Shown: one piece after another, positions 43,386-55,304 of the stretch
Numbering within the stretch: position 1 is the stretch's first letter
Layout of the letters: every line of letters starts with the position of its first letter
Assembly: GCA_021292165.1 (NCBI GenBank)
Contig: CM037877.1
Span: 81,747,691 to 81,811,690, forward strand
Length of the DNA: 64,000 nucleotides
Source: Shinisaurus crocodilurus
Taxonomy: Eukaryota > Chordata > Lepidosauria > Squamata > Shinisauridae
Direction of reading: 5' to 3'
Position numbers and translations under genes: made by a program
The notes under the pieces: model-generated
The model's input: only the letters and a program-made list of their open reading frames with translations
The model's database searches: none
Told to the model about the DNA's origin: nothing

Positions 43386-45485
43386 TCACATTGGGTGGAT
43401 GTCACCATATCAGAATGTAATTTGGGGGGAGGAGGATTTGGGGCGATTAACCTGCACTAAATCCTAAAGGTATTTCAGCCATTATGGTGCACCTATACTG
43501 GCACAAATCCATAGGCCTATTCATAATTTTGAGTGTAATATTTTATTATATAATTTCAGCTAATAGGTAGCTTAGCAGGACAGATGTATCACACATGATG
43601 CTACATAGTTGTGGTACCAAGAGGCCACTTCTGAGCCATTAGAGCTAGAACACACAAGTTACAGATGTAAGACAGTTCCCAAATGTTCTCTGTGGAAGTG
43701 GTTTGCCTAAGACTAGATTTGCACAATAATTTATTTATTTATTGCCATGTACTTGCAACTATTGTGTGATCATCCCTGATTGTCTGAACAATCACTTGTT
43801 GTTTATTTGCCTTGATGTTTATGTGACTTTTTCAAGATAAGGAAATGGTACCCATTGAGCATCAGATAAATGAAGTGTGGGTAGATTATTTTAACCTTCC
43901 TGTATTTCTATGCGGTTGACAGCTCTCTCTTTTTTTTCTGGAAGCGACTCCTCTGTCTTTGACAGATCCATATGGGAAGGAAATCCAGCATGTGCAGTAT
44001 TGGGCCACATGGAATTAAGTGAAGGCAAGAACCTGCACCCTGTTATGCAGATGTGAAAGGCTGATGAGCCTTCACTAGGAAAGGAGCTTTCAAGACTATT
44101 ATTACACTCCTAGGTATATCGGAGAACTTCCCTACTCACAACACTTGAACTTTACAGCTTTGTGATTTAAATGTAGACAGGCTGATAAATGAGGCATATT
44201 CAGTGAGAAATCTCATTTCTGGAGCTTACTCCATTGTCTAAAAGACCTCCCACAACTATTCTCACGAACACACACAGAATATGCGGCTCATTTCCTTCCG
44301 TTTTGGAGCAAGGCATTCATCGAAGGAGGGCAAACATTATTCATCCTGATAACCTAGGTAGGTGGGTTGCTATGGAATATTTTATCCATCTTGCAAGTCT
44401 ATTGTTCATGTTTCTTTGAATGTGGAGTGTACAGGGATTTATACACACCTTTCTAATAGGATAGGTGTCTTCTGAATAGAGAAAAAAAGACTGAAATCAT
44501 TCCAAACAATAATTCAGCTTCCAGAACCCTGCAGGGCTCTATAACATCCGTCATCATCAGAGCCCTTCACAGCCTCATCATCCTTTGCTCTGGAGATGTT
44601 TTGGCAGCACCCCAGGGTACGCCGCATCAGCAAAGACACCACCGTTAACTCTGATTGATGTCAGTCTTTCAACATCTTCCTGCCTGCAAACGCCTTCATC
44701 GTTCAGTGCCGGCATTAGCCCAGAGTGCTAAATAATTTCTCAGCATGATCACATGGTCACTTTGTAGAATGTCAGCAAGAGATCACTCTTTCCAGGTCTG
44801 GAGTTGAAAGGCATCAATCTCCCTAGTAATTTATCTTGTGATCTTTCCACTTTATATTTTCTTTTCTCTTCCTACATTTTTAGATAGTTGACAGACTTTT
44901 TCTTCTTTTTTAAAAATGAAAGCAAGAGACTAATGGAGCGAGCTGGAGGCAAGCTTATTAATGCAGGCAGGAAGATTGCTTTTTTCCCAGATGGCTCTGT
45001 GCCAGTGTTGCTCAGGAGCAATAATTGACACTCGATAGCAATATTAAAACCAGTTAATATGGTTAATTCTTTATATCAGGCAAAACAACAACAACAACAA
45101 CTCACGACATTTTAAATGATGGGCAATGACTAATACTTCATCCTCAAACAAATTTATTTGAAATTCAGTCCCACCGATTGCATTGGAATATACTTCTAGT
45201 TAAATGTGCTGCCCTATTCCATAGATAAGCTTAGCTGAAATGCCACAGAGATTGGTTTTCAGTGACACAGCTACAGGACTACCCACTCCTGTGATGCAAT
45301 GTATCAGATCCTTCCAGACACTGCAGTTGCAGTGGGTGTACTGCTGAACTAGCCGGTGCGGTGGATGTCTCCCCACAATGGGAGCCTTTGTTGAAAGACT
45401 TAAACACTAGCAACTCATTTCCCTAGAAAATAGTGATTTCTGACCTAGTTATAGACTAGACATTATGCTTCGATCAGTGTTGGGA
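43386..45485. other. No recognised gene; repeat-poor
   Basis: About 2.1 kb with no repeat or gene I can identify. 44500-45080 looks least repetitive. A short (CAA)n lies at about 45087-45102. Confidence 0.35.
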
Positions 45486-45486
45486 A

Positions 45487-45795
45487 TTTATTTATTTATT
45501 TACTTACAGCATTTGTATACTGCTCCATATCTAGACAGATTCCGGAGCAGTGAACAGTAAAAAGATAAAACAAAAGAATAAAAACAGTGCATTAAAAGCA
45601 GAATAACATTAAAACCATGGCTGGTCAGCAAGGAAAGCCCCCTGAAAGAAAGGTGTCTTCAGCTGGCACTGAAAACACACTGTCGGAGCCTGCCTGACCT
45701 CCAGAGGCAGGGAGTGCCATAGAGGTGGAGCTGCCACACTGAAGGCTCTTCTCCTGGTGGACTCCATTTGGGCCATAGGTCCATGTGGAACCACC
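45487..45795 (-). mobile_element. L2-like LINE 3'-end fragment, minus strand
   Basis: 'atttatttatttattt' tail, an A-rich UTR and a reversed coding end reading RRRAFSVAAPPLWHSLPLEVRQAP. This matches the C-terminal domain of the intact ORF at 1075-3135 (FSVAAPVLWNSLPSDLRHAP). Heavily 5'-truncated. Confidence 0.85.
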
Positions 45796-46110
45796 AGGAG
45801 AATGTGGCCAATGGCCATGACATGGGTGCCTGTTGCCTGTGACATTGGTGTGATCCATCACAAATCCCTGTGCCATTTTGAATTACCCTGATCCTCAAAA
45901 TGCATCTTTCCTGTTATTTTGAGAGTACATTTCTTCCATTAGCCCTGCCCCCTCTATATGTGGGGATGGGGCTATTGCTACAGATGGTCAGCTCTGCTAC
46001 AGCACTGGAGGATATCAGTTGCCACTTTTGGAGAAGTTCTTTAATTTGGAAGGAGCCCCAGTTGAAATCCCACTGGAATGGCTTATTATAATATTTCAAG
46101 TCTGTGGGAT
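45796..46110. other. No recognised gene
   Basis: Unassigned sequence. Confidence 0.3.
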
Positions 46111-46111
46111 A

Positions 46112-46207
46112 CACCACTGTAGCCAGCTTTTTGTTAGCCAGTGCTTTTTTGTTTGGGGCGCTGCATATGTAAATCAGTCCTAGTCCCATCCTATCATCAA
46201 GGTTGTA

Positions 46208-46250
<43 letters not shown>

Positions 46251-46342
46251 GAGGGCACCAGTGTAGCCAGCCAGCTCTATGTTAGCCAGAGGATTTTAGG
46301 GGTGCTGCATTAATAAACCATTGCCAATCCCATGGCATCCTA
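46112..46342 (+). repeat. Diverged direct duplication around an (AAT)n microsatellite
   Basis: 46112-46194 and 46256-46342 align in the same orientation ('cacca.tgtagccag', 'tgttagccag', 'ggggygctgcat', 'tcccat..catcctat'), separated by (AAT)n at 46209-46249. Confidence 0.7.
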
Positions 46343-47505
46343 TTTTCCTCACTCACTCACTCAGTCACATGCCCGTGTGCAGCGACTTTGCACACTGATT
46401 CTATTTTACTTCCGTTCTGACCAATGTGGCTGGTGAAATAGCACTGACCTACATTGCTCTGCTGGTGCAATGTTCTATATCAGCTCACACCTCTGGTATA
46501 ACTCCACCATTAGTTGTTACACTGCACCAAAGCAATAGCCTTGCTACTTAAGAACAGAAGACGAGCTGTGCTGTATCAGACCAAAGGCCTATCTAGTCCA
46601 ACGTTCTGTTCACACAGTAGCCAACCAGATGCCTACAGGAAGCTCACAAGCAAGGCGCAAGTGTGACAGCACCCTTGGCAACCTAGACAGTCATATGCAC
46701 GTTCATCCTGCTGTCAACTATTCCGAGTAGCAGCTCCTCATTTTTGTCTGGCAATTGTATTTTTTTCCTGCAACTATAAGAGTATTACAAACATATGAAG
46801 TATGAATAACACCAGACAGCACATCCTTGAATATCTGTGCACGCTTCTTGAGGAGCTGAGCCCAATCAGTACTCCCAACCCTGTCTATTCAGGTACTTTA
46901 AAATGTGTGTCATTCACACTTTACACATCTTGTAACTGCAACAAATGGTGTAAAATGAGCAGACCTGCCATGTAAAATGTGGAGCTACTTTTAGAGTTGA
47001 GTGAAATTATTAACTCATAGCAATGCAGCTGGAGAAAGAGGAGTCCTGGACTTCTATTTTAAAAAGGCTGTCAAAAGTTGACCTCACCCTAGTTTAATTT
47101 GCCTGGTTGACTGCCTGAAATATGGACACTGTATATCAAATTTCCTGTGCCAAGTTAAAATAAATTTAAAATCAAAATTTCTTCATGTAGCAACCTCTCA
47201 TTTCCCCCATTGGGATGGCTTCTATGTTTCCCTGTGGTGGAAGAAATATAAGCTCATTTGTTGTCGTCATTGTCATCGATGTTGATCGATGGGGGGGGGG
47301 TGTGTGTTCAGATCCTGAGTGCAAGAAAAGTCATTTTAGAAGAAAAAAACTTCAAGTAACAGACATATACTTCCTACCCTGCTTTATCAAATCCCAGAAA
47401 CAAATAATACTTCTCTCCAAGACTTTCCTTCTATTGGCAAGTTTATTTATGACTTGATCTGATTTAAATATTAGCTCCCTCTAGTGGTACAACTTCAAAT
47501 GTAAA
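46343..47505. other. No recognised gene; dispersed repeat fragment
   Basis: About 46550-46690 repeats the segment near 5568-5655 ('cagaccaaaggcctatctag', 'cacaagcaaggc'). A G-run lies at about 47291-47300. The rest is unassigned. Confidence 0.4.
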
Positions 47506-47507
47506 TA

Positions 47508-47754
47508 CAGTAATACCTTGGATTGCAAGTAACTTGGTTTGAGAGCGTTTTGCAAGACAAGCAAATTTTTAAATATTTATTTATTTATTTATTTGATATA
47601 CAAGCGACGTCTTGCAATACAAGTACTGTAGTATGGCTTAAATTAAAAATCTCTGTACAAATTTTTTGGGGGGGATTTCGTTTTGATATAAGAGTGTTTT
47701 GGATTACAAGCACGTTTCCGGAACGAATTATGTTCTCAATCCAAGGCATGACTG
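47508..47754 (+). mobile_element. Mariner-like MITE copy 2 (247 bp)
   Basis: Left end CAGTAATACCTTGGATTGC, right end complementary, TA on both sides (47506-47507, 47755-47756). It aligns along its whole length with 48305-48562 and, reversed, with 5079-5328. A TTTA repeat sits inside. Confidence 0.9.
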
Positions 47755-48139
47755 TATAAGATATATCCACTCATTTTCCAGGACTCTTTTGGAATATTTA
47801 TGAATCCTGTAAACAGCATTTTACCTTCAGTTTTCTCATTGGACTCATCCTAGTAAACTTTAAGGATCCAAACTTTGATCATCAAGGCATTTTTCAGATG
47901 GTTATGGCTGTGCCAAGTGGATCAATGAGAAAACGTTCTCTCTCTCTTAGTCTCATAGCATGACTTATTAGGTAGAGAAAAGAAACAATATTAACCTTGA
48001 ATACAATTCTTCTCTTAGCCAACATATTGTCATAAAGTGTTAACGGTGATAAAAATGAGCATGGGGGTAAAATAAGGTGCTTGCTGGTCAGTGTAAGAAC
48101 TTTGTAACTTTAAGAAATGGTGCCTGAGTTTGTTTGTTT

Positions 48140-48302
48140 TACCTCTTCCCTCTTTATCCATTTTCCTTTTGTATTGTATCTTTTAGATTGTACGCCTATG
48201 GGCAGGGAACCTCTTGTCTTGCTTGTTACTGATTTTACATAAGCTGCTCTGGGAGCCTTTTTGACTGGAGAGCAGAATTAACATAAATAATTAATAAATA
48301 AA
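48140..48302 (+). mobile_element. Retroelement 3'-end fragment (family K), copy 1
   Basis: 'tagattgtacgcctatggg', 'cagggaacctcttg', 'aagctgctctgggagccttt' and a TAAATAAT tail. The same order is found at 48885-49040. Confidence 0.6.
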
Positions 48303-48304
48303 TA

Positions 48305-48562
48305 CAGTAATACCTTGGATTGCAAGTAACTTGGTCTGAGAACATTTTGCAAGACAAGCAATTTTTTAAAATTAATTTTGACTTGATAAACAAGCAACGT
48401 CTTGCAATACAAGGTAGGGATGTAACCATTTGCCTTGAGCAGGCGTAGCGGGCCGAAATCGGCCCCGCTCACTCCCACCAGAGACTCGCTTTGATATAAG
48501 AGTGTTTTGGATTACAAGCACGGTTCCAGAACAAATTATGCTTGCAATCCAAGGTATTACTG
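48305..48562 (+). mobile_element. Mariner-like MITE copy 3 (258 bp)
   Basis: CAGTAATACCTTGGATTGC ends with TA on both sides (48303-48304, 48563-48564). It inserted at the very end of the family K tail. The middle contains about 60 bp ('gtagggatgtaaccatttgc' to 'cccaccagagactcg') absent from the other copies. Confidence 0.9.
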
Positions 48563-48884
48563 TAACCCCAATTAATATCAGTGGGATTTAACTCTGAATA
48601 AACTGGCTTAAGAACAGAGCATAATTCCACTGAAAGTGATGGAACTGAAAAACCTTTTGTTTTCAGTGGAACTGGGTGGAGACTAACTTTTGCTGGATTG
48701 TGTCCCTTATGTGGAGATAAGTTGAATTTTAAATGGAAATAAAATGATTTTTTTTAAATTACAATATTTAGGATCTATACATGGTTTCAGTCCTTACCTG
48801 GTTTCACTCCATATGGAGGGAGATGAGAGGGGGAGTAGGGCCATTCTACCAGCCCTGCTGAAATAATTATTTCCCCCTCTTCCC

Positions 48885-49040
48885 TCTCCATCCCTTTTTC
48901 CTTGTGTGTCATGTCTTTTTAGATTGTAAGCCTGCAGGCAGGGACTGCCTTGTTTAATTGACTATATGTAAGCTGCTCTGGGAGCCTTTGGGGTGGAGGA
49001 GTGACATAAAAATACTTCAAATAACTAAATAATCAATAAA
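48885..49040 (+). mobile_element. Retroelement 3'-end fragment (family K), copy 2
   Basis: 'tagattgtaagcctgcagg', 'cagggactgccttg', 'aagctgctctgggagccttt' and an A/T-rich tail, matching 48140-48302. Class (LINE or SINE) not resolved. Confidence 0.6.
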
Positions 49041-50350
49041 AACATCACAAAAAGTGTGAAATCCCAAAGCAATAGCTAATCTCAAAAGTGGGTTCAGACA
49101 ATCCACCCCACATGTTAAAGGAATGCATGAGAGGGGCCTCAGGCAGCTCCATGATCCTCATCACCAACATGTCTGGTGGGCTCAATCCCACTGTCTGGCA
49201 TGCATAAGAAGGGGCTCTATGCAGATGCCATCGCAAGGGCAGATCCTGGCCCAAGCAGAATTCCCCTTGTCATGTGTAGTAGAGCCCCTTCCCACATGAG
49301 CTGGACATTGCGGAGAGGAGCACTGATGCCACGCGGCAGGTTTAGCCTGTGTAGCCATGCAATGCCTCTCATGCATCCCTTGACTGTGTGGGGAGTTCAT
49401 TTGAAAAAAAACAAACCCTAATATTTGAGCTTGTTTAGTCAATTTTCATCCCACCTTTCTTGTCAAATTATCAACAACAACAACAACAACAACAACAACG
49501 GAGCTAATTTATTTTATCTCTTTACGTGATTCATTAGCCCAGGAGTATTTCTTAATGAGATTGAACTTCTAGGGTTGCCACACACCTACAAAGTGATCTA
49601 AGGCCCCTTCAGAACAGCTCACCTGTACTGGTGCCCTGCTGAAAAAAGCAAAGAAAGAAGTGCTGGGCTGGCAACATCTGGAATTACGTAATGCAACAAG
49701 CAACTTTCCTGAAGCTAAGCTGGGCGGGTTCTCTTGCTGTGTTTTGTTCACAGAGCTCTACCATATATTCTCAACATTCTTTATCCAACAAGAGAAAGTC
49801 ATAAAGGGCAAGGGGGGGGGCAGGTTGGTGTGAGGATCAGACAGAAACATTCCTGTCATTGGTGCCCTGAACCACATTACCTCCATTGTTTGACAGACCC
49901 TGGAGAAAGACCACTGGAGGTGAGCCATTTAGCTGTTTTCTCTCTTTTGTTCTACTTGCCGGTTCGAAGCACTATGATCTTTTCAAAGTTTTGTCAGCGC
50001 AGAGCATTGCCTGTTTTTGAAAGCTCCAGGCACTAACGATGTGGAATGGATGAAGCAAGTGATTTTAACAGACACCACATGATGAGCAATTACCTGAGAG
50101 AAAGCCCTGGGCTCCAGTATTTCTTCCACTGCTCTTTCCCCTCAAAGGTGAGCCTAAATGTCTTGAACGGGTGACAAGCCTATATGATACCATCAGCTTT
50201 TCGTTCTTGCCTGACTACAGTTATGTTTCATTGCAGCAGGAATGGTAGAAAAACTGTTTATTTTCTATTCTCCCCCCACCCCCTGCCCACAAATTTACAT
50301 ATCCATTCTAAACCTATTTACTTGGACATGAGTCCTATTGATTTCTTAAA

Positions 50351-50388
<38 letters not shown>

Positions 50389-50796
50389 CAAAGGGCAGGG
50401 AGTGACGAAGAAAGGATCATAACTACACAGGTCCATATCCTTTTTCTGTTGTAAGTAGTGGTGACTACTACTCTTACAAGTAGTAGTGATTGGGATGACA
50501 TCAAATATTTTAAACCCAAGGTTCTTAAGGGCAAAGGCCTGTGCTCCTGAGAGGGCAACTGAAGGGCTATAGGGTGTGTTGGAAGTGCTGCTCACCAGCT
50601 AAGATGAGGGCCTGCTGGAGGAATGACACCTCGGCACATCCACTGTTTCAGGTGTTTGCCTCCCCCCACCCCCGTGTGGCAGTGGAATGCTCTGCTCCTG
50701 CTGGTGGTGTTCTATTGATGGCGTGGGCCAAAATGGGGCATTCCAACAGTGTCTTGGGGCAGGGGATGTCAGGGGAGGCAGTGAATATGCAGGATT
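49041..50796. other. No recognised gene; simple repeats
   Basis: (CAA)n at about 49469-49499 and (CA)n(GA)n at about 50351-50389. No coding feature. Confidence 0.4.
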
Positions 50797-50825
50797 ATTT
50801 CATAGATCATAGAGTTGGAAGGCCC
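50797..50825 (-). repeat. CR1/5S-SINE 3'-tail fragment
   Basis: 'atttcatagatcatagag' and 'ttggaagg' correspond to the reversed 3' end of the 5S-derived SINE. No 5S part is present. Confidence 0.55.
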
Positions 50826-50860
50826 TTCCTCCCTGACACATCCCCAAAGGGATGGGGGAG

Positions 50861-51059
50861 GGTCCATAGCTCGGTGGCAGAGTGGCTGCTTTGCATGCAG
50901 AAGGCCCCAGGTTCGATCTCCGGCATCTCCAGGAAGGGCTAGGAAAGAATCCTGCCTGAAACCCTGGAGAGCTGCTGCCAGTCAGTGTCGACAGTACTGG
51001 GCTAGATGGACCAATGGTCTGACTCAGTCTAAGGCAGCATCCTATGTTTCTATGTTCCT
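50861..51059 (+). mobile_element. tRNA-derived SINE (type T2), full-length reference copy
   Basis: Box A 'tagctcggtggcagagtgg', 'gctttgcatgcagaaggcc', box B 'ggttcgatctcc'; body 'cctggagagctgctgccag', 'tcagtgtcgacagtactggg', 'ctagatggaccaatggtctg', 'actcagtctaaggcagc'; tail of 'ctatgttt/ctatgttc' units. The octamer-like tail suggests mobilisation by a CR1-type LINE (inference). Related copies are at 20895, 23639, 35563 and 52195. Confidence 0.9.
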
Positions 51060-52031
51060 AAATATACTATAAATGAAGTACAACTTCTAAATTACAGAAG
51101 CAAACACAAGTGTTCTAATTTATTATCAGCTAAATACCTTGGTCAAAGGGCACATGCTGTAAAGTCTGCATGAATAATTCTCATTTGTAGATCATACAAT
51201 TTGCCTGTTTCACTGTAAAGGGGTCTAACCCAAATAGATCTTGCACTGGAGTCCTGGCCTAAACAAAATACTTTTTGCACATGGTAATAATAAACACTCT
51301 TTAGGAAGACTTAAGAGTTGTTGGGTTTTTTTTTTACATAGTTGGTTGGGGGTGGGGGGATGGCTGTTTGAAGTGCACTACATTCTTTTCTTTTGACAAA
51401 CGGAAGATATACTTGTAGAATTATACACAAATGCTACACAGTTGCTCACCGTTATCTTTTATCTTGTTCTATGTGAAGAGGTCATCATTAAAAACCTAGT
51501 AGCTGTCTCAGTGAGGAACATGCGCTGTTGTTGCTTTTATCCGTCACTCATTCAGAGTGACTGCTGTACTGCCAGGAACGGCTCTTAAATAACTTACCGT
51601 ACATAGAAATAGCTTGTTTCAGTTGGCATTTTAGGCACATATCTCAGGTCTCTGGTGGCAAACATGCTGTGAAAGGTATCTGACTGAAAAGCAGAATTAA
51701 AAAGGGTAAAACCAACATAAATGGATAAAAGTTTTTTTAAAGTTATATCCAGTTCTTCTATATTCACTGTCTAACTCTGCTGTTATTTGTGTTACGGACT
51801 TGTAAATTCTGTAGAACGCTATTACCAATAATACCGCTATGGAAAAAGGTGAAAACATATCTAGGATGAAATCCCCTTAAGTGACCATTGCAGCGGGGGG
51901 GGGGGGGGGGATGGCTTGCTCAGAAGGGGAAAAGGCCCTTAACGAACAAATGAAAAGAATTGTGGAAAAGTCAAGACAATTCCTTGAGGGTGGATCACTG
52001 CAATAGAAATGGTACAGGAACCATCTGTTGA
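51060..52031. other. No recognised gene
   Basis: A run of 16 G at 51895-51910 is the only notable feature. Confidence 0.4.
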
Positions 52032-52194
52032 TGGCTAAGTAGGCTGAACATATGTACCGTTTTAAAAGGGACTGTCCCGTTTTTTTCATATTTCCCAACC
52101 GTCCCTTCTTTTTAATAAAAATGTCAATTTTGTCCCGTTTTTAATAAACTATATATAGTTTTTTATTTTTTTTTGTAAAAAACTGAACGTGGCT

Positions 52195-52290
52195 TGTTTA
52201 TTTCCCAGGTGAGACTGGGAAAGACTCCTGTGTAAACCCCTGGAGAGCCACTGCCAGTCAGTGTGTAGGCAACAATGAGCTAGATCAAGC
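52195..52290 (+). mobile_element. tRNA-derived SINE (type T2) fragment, plus strand
   Basis: 'aggtgagactgggaaagac', 'acccctggagagccactgcc', 'agtcagtgtgtaggcaac' and 'gagctagat' match the middle of 50861-51059. The tRNA head is missing. A MITE-like 'gtggggaacctatgaccc' arm follows at about 52291. Confidence 0.7.
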
Positions 52291-52980
52291 GTGGGGAACC
52301 TATGACCCCCCAGATCTTGTTGGACTACTACTGTGTAGGATTGAGGCCTACCCAGGCTTGAGTTAGGTTGAAGCCTGAAGGCCCAAATATCTCCTGATGG
52401 GAGGGGGCATTTGTGAGTTTCATTTCCCTTCATTTCATTCCCCAGTTTTAGGTCACATGTTTGTAGCCTCCTAGTTATGTGGGAGGGTATATAAAGACAG
52501 TGGGTGGTGGGGAACTTTAGTGTGAGAGAGGGAGTGAGAGAGGAAGCTGGAGAAACACAGAGGAGAGAGGAATTGGAGAGTGAGAGGCAGGAAGCTTCAA
52601 GAACAGGAGAAGCTGAGATTGAAAACTGCAGAACAGCCAGAGCCAGAGTCTCTACCAAGGCCTACAGGTGAAAGTGTAGCTGGGTACCTGGGTTAGAGGA
52701 AACTGCGGTATTATTACTTTTATTTTCTATTATACATGCTTTTTGAAGTCTAACAGCTCTATTTGTGTAAATACCCTAAGTTAATGTGAATTTACCATAC
52801 TAAGTTTAGCAAAGTAAACAGTTATTGTTAAACTCAGTTGTCTGGAGTGGCTTTCACAACACGCCTAAGGCCTAATCCCACGTTACTGGGAAGGAAAGGC
52901 AAAGGGCAGGAACGTGTCATCCTGATAGCAGGAAGGGCTCTTAAAGAGGCAAAATATCTTTAAGGAGCTGATCAAGGTGT

Positions 52981-53095
52981 CCTGGTAAAGGTGGAACCTT
53001 GACAACTACAACTCCCATCCTTGACCATGCAGGCAAGGGCTGGTGGGAATTGGAGTCCAGCAACATCTGGAAGGGTGGTTGTTCCCTATCCTTGA
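52981..53095. mobile_element. Palindromic MITE, about 110 bp
   Basis: 'aaggtggaaccttgac' and 'aactcccatccttgacc' face 'ggtgggaattggagtcc' and 'ggtggttgttccct'. Inverted-repeat layout like the other hAT-type fold-backs, but the arms have decayed. Confidence 0.55.
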
Positions 53096-53902
53096 GGTAG
53101 ATGGAGTTGTATAAGGCAACTTCCTGTGTCCCTTGGAGTGAACCGAGATGTGAACAGACAGATATGAGTACTGGCCAGAGAGAGGGAGAGAGAGAAAAGA
53201 GTAACATAGAACATTATGGGAGTTCCTGCAGAAGATGAAAGCCATTCCCTTTAATCACTGCCTTTTTAATATTTCAAAGACCCCACAAAATAGTACTTCT
53301 AGATTTCAAAGGTGGTAGAAAAAGTTATCTTCTTTACATAGAGATTCTTCCCACACAGACAAAAAATTGAAGGAAGCCTTCTTGGTCCATTAGGGGGGGA
53401 AAATCCAAGTCACAGTAAGGGAATACCTTTATTAGGACTACTAATTAGTATGTTATATCAATGCGTAAAACCACTAGTGTGATGAAAGAGGAAGTTCCAT
53501 TTACTTTATCCAGTCAGGGCCAGGTGTCTTGCCCAGAGAGAGAACACAGCTAGTAAGAGATGGAGCGAACGCGTTCTCGCTGATTACTATGATCGGATTC
53601 CAACATTGTTCTCATATCGTTGTTTCCTTAGCTGTTGGCAGCTGGCAAACTGATCCCCACGGGGCCCCACCACTGAACCTACTAGAAATCCATTATGCTT
53701 CTGGATCAATAAAGTAAACCAGTAGTGGGATGTGGGGATGCACATGTCAGTGACGGTGGCCTCACTCAGCTGCGTCTGTTCTGCTGTAACGTTAGTTTTT
53801 GTTTTGCCTGTATGCTAACCGGTGGCTTTGTTATTCGTTGTCGGTGGTTTAAACTTCATATTTTTAATTCTTATTTTTTAAAGCTTAAAGTCTAGCCTTG
53901 CA

Positions 53903-54034
53903 ATGCCAAAGACAAAGAGGCGAAACTGCAGTTTTAATGACGGTCACCAGAAGGAATTCAAATTTATTAAACTGGACAAACAGTGTAGTGATAGATCAAA
54001 AGTGGTATGCCATTGCCAACATTGTAATGTCTAA
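53903..54034 (+). pseudogene. BED-finger-like N-terminal fragment of a hAT transposase
   Basis: A 43-codon frame beginning MPKTKRRNCSF, with KEFKFIKL and then VVCHCQHCN before a TAA. The MPK-basic-Cys-Ser-Phe start and a C-x2-C pair (CQHC) after about 35 residues resemble the amino end of hAT transposases with a BED zinc finger. The His ligands and catalytic domain are absent. It lies about 120 bp inside the right terminal repeat and reads towards it, so the rest of the gene was probably deleted. Domain call by eye only. Confidence 0.5.
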
Positions 54035-54160
54035 TTTTCCATTGCTCATGGAGGTAGAAGTGTTATTGTCTTACTTTTTCATGAATACGGAATATTACAT
54101 AACCCCATCCCACAATGTCCCGTTTTTGTCCCGAGGAAATATGGTCAGCCTATGGCTAAG

Positions 54161-55017
54161 CCATCTCTTTTGTTTTCAGACAATTCTAGGTGACCCGCAC
54201 CTAAAACAGACTAGCACATTTTCTTTTTGCTTTGAACACATGTGCTTGAAGGTCTATGGCCCTGCAATGATATGGAGGGCAGGAGCCCAAAAGCCGACAG
54301 GAACCCAGACACCCAGTCTGGAGAAATCCAGTCCTGTGGCTGAAACATCGGGCTCTGAAAGCTCTGCAGGAACAGTGGATTCTTCAGGTTTGCTGGGGCT
54401 GCTGCTCCACTGTTCCTCCTCTTCCTCTGAGAAGATCCCAGATGCCAGGGCTCAGGTCTGGACAGGGCTGAACCCTGGCAGCACCATTCATGGCTGATAG
54501 CTCTATGCATGAATTCCACCCTTTAAATTAAGGCATTTTTTTGTACCTGAGTTTACAAATATTGAGGAGGGGGCATAATCCAGCTAAAGTTAAGCACATT
54601 TAGGTAATTTTCATTTATTTCCATAGAAGACTTAAAAGTGCTTGATTTTGGCTTGATTGTGCCCATTGTGTGATGGTTCTGAGTTAAGGACAGCTTGCTC
54701 TCCTTTGGCATTTTTCATACCAACATTGATTACCTACTTAAATATTTAATACAATCCATTGTTTGATCTTGGAACAAAAACAGCTTCACCTTTATATTAC
54801 ATTATGTCTGGCATATTTTAGTTAAGTTTAAAAAATGGCTGAAAGTACAAATTTTTAAAAAAAGGTTTTTTAGGGGTTCCAAAATAAGTGCCCGGGAAAC
54901 ATTTGAACTGGTTTTTGTTCTTTTTTTTTTTTTTTTTTTTAAGAGTGGTATAGAAGAGGACTTTCAAGCAATTTGGTCTAATTTCAATAAGTCATTTTGT
55001 GAGAATTTATTTCTAGA
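54161..55017. other. No recognised gene
   Basis: A T-run lies at about 54922-54940. The 199-residue frame at 53898-54497 crosses the transposon boundary and has no motif. Confidence 0.4.
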
Positions 55018-55019
55018 AG

Positions 55020-55094
55020 TTCTAGCAATGCTGGCTGGGGAATGCTGGGAGTTGTTGGACCTTTTCCTTTCTAAATAAGCATAGGATTGTGCCC
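55020..55094. mobile_element. Half of a Harbinger-like palindromic MITE
   Basis: 'atgctgggagttgttggacc', 'tttctaaataagc' and 'ataggattgtgccc' match the right arm of 32465-32598. The left arm is missing or unrecognisable. Confidence 0.6.
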
Positions 55095-55304
55095 GAAATA
55101 ATGTTCCTTACAAAAATGGTTATCCTAGAGTGAGATTACAAGAGCAGGTTAGAAGATGATAAATTCCTTATAAGTAGGGCTGCACCAACTACGGTATTCA
55201 CCTGTGAAAATTTGGGAGGCAAGGGGAAGTTTGGGGGTTGAAAAGATTTCGCCCTTTTCACATATTTTTCATGATTTCTAACATTTGTTTCCATGGTCTA
55301 TTAT

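Larger units (their letters stand above)
52040..54152 (+). mobile_element. hAT-like transposon remnant, 2.1 kb, 8-bp TSD
   Basis: Left end TAGGCTGAACATATGTACCG; right end complementary to TAGGCTGACCATATTTCC. TGGCTAAG flanks both sides (52032-52039, 54153-54160). Subterminal 'gggactgtcccg', 'ccgtcccttc', 'ttgtcccgttttta' near the left and 'gtcccgtttttgtcccg' near the right are typical of such elements. The interior has later insertions (SINE fragment 52195-52290, fold-back 52981-53095) and a short BED-like ORF near the right end. The bulk of the transposase is missing, so it is an internally deleted, immobile copy. Confidence 0.85.

Noticed and set aside
53898..54497. A 199-residue protein
   Set aside because: It runs through the hAT right end and its duplication into flanking DNA and is in a different frame from the BED-like fragment.
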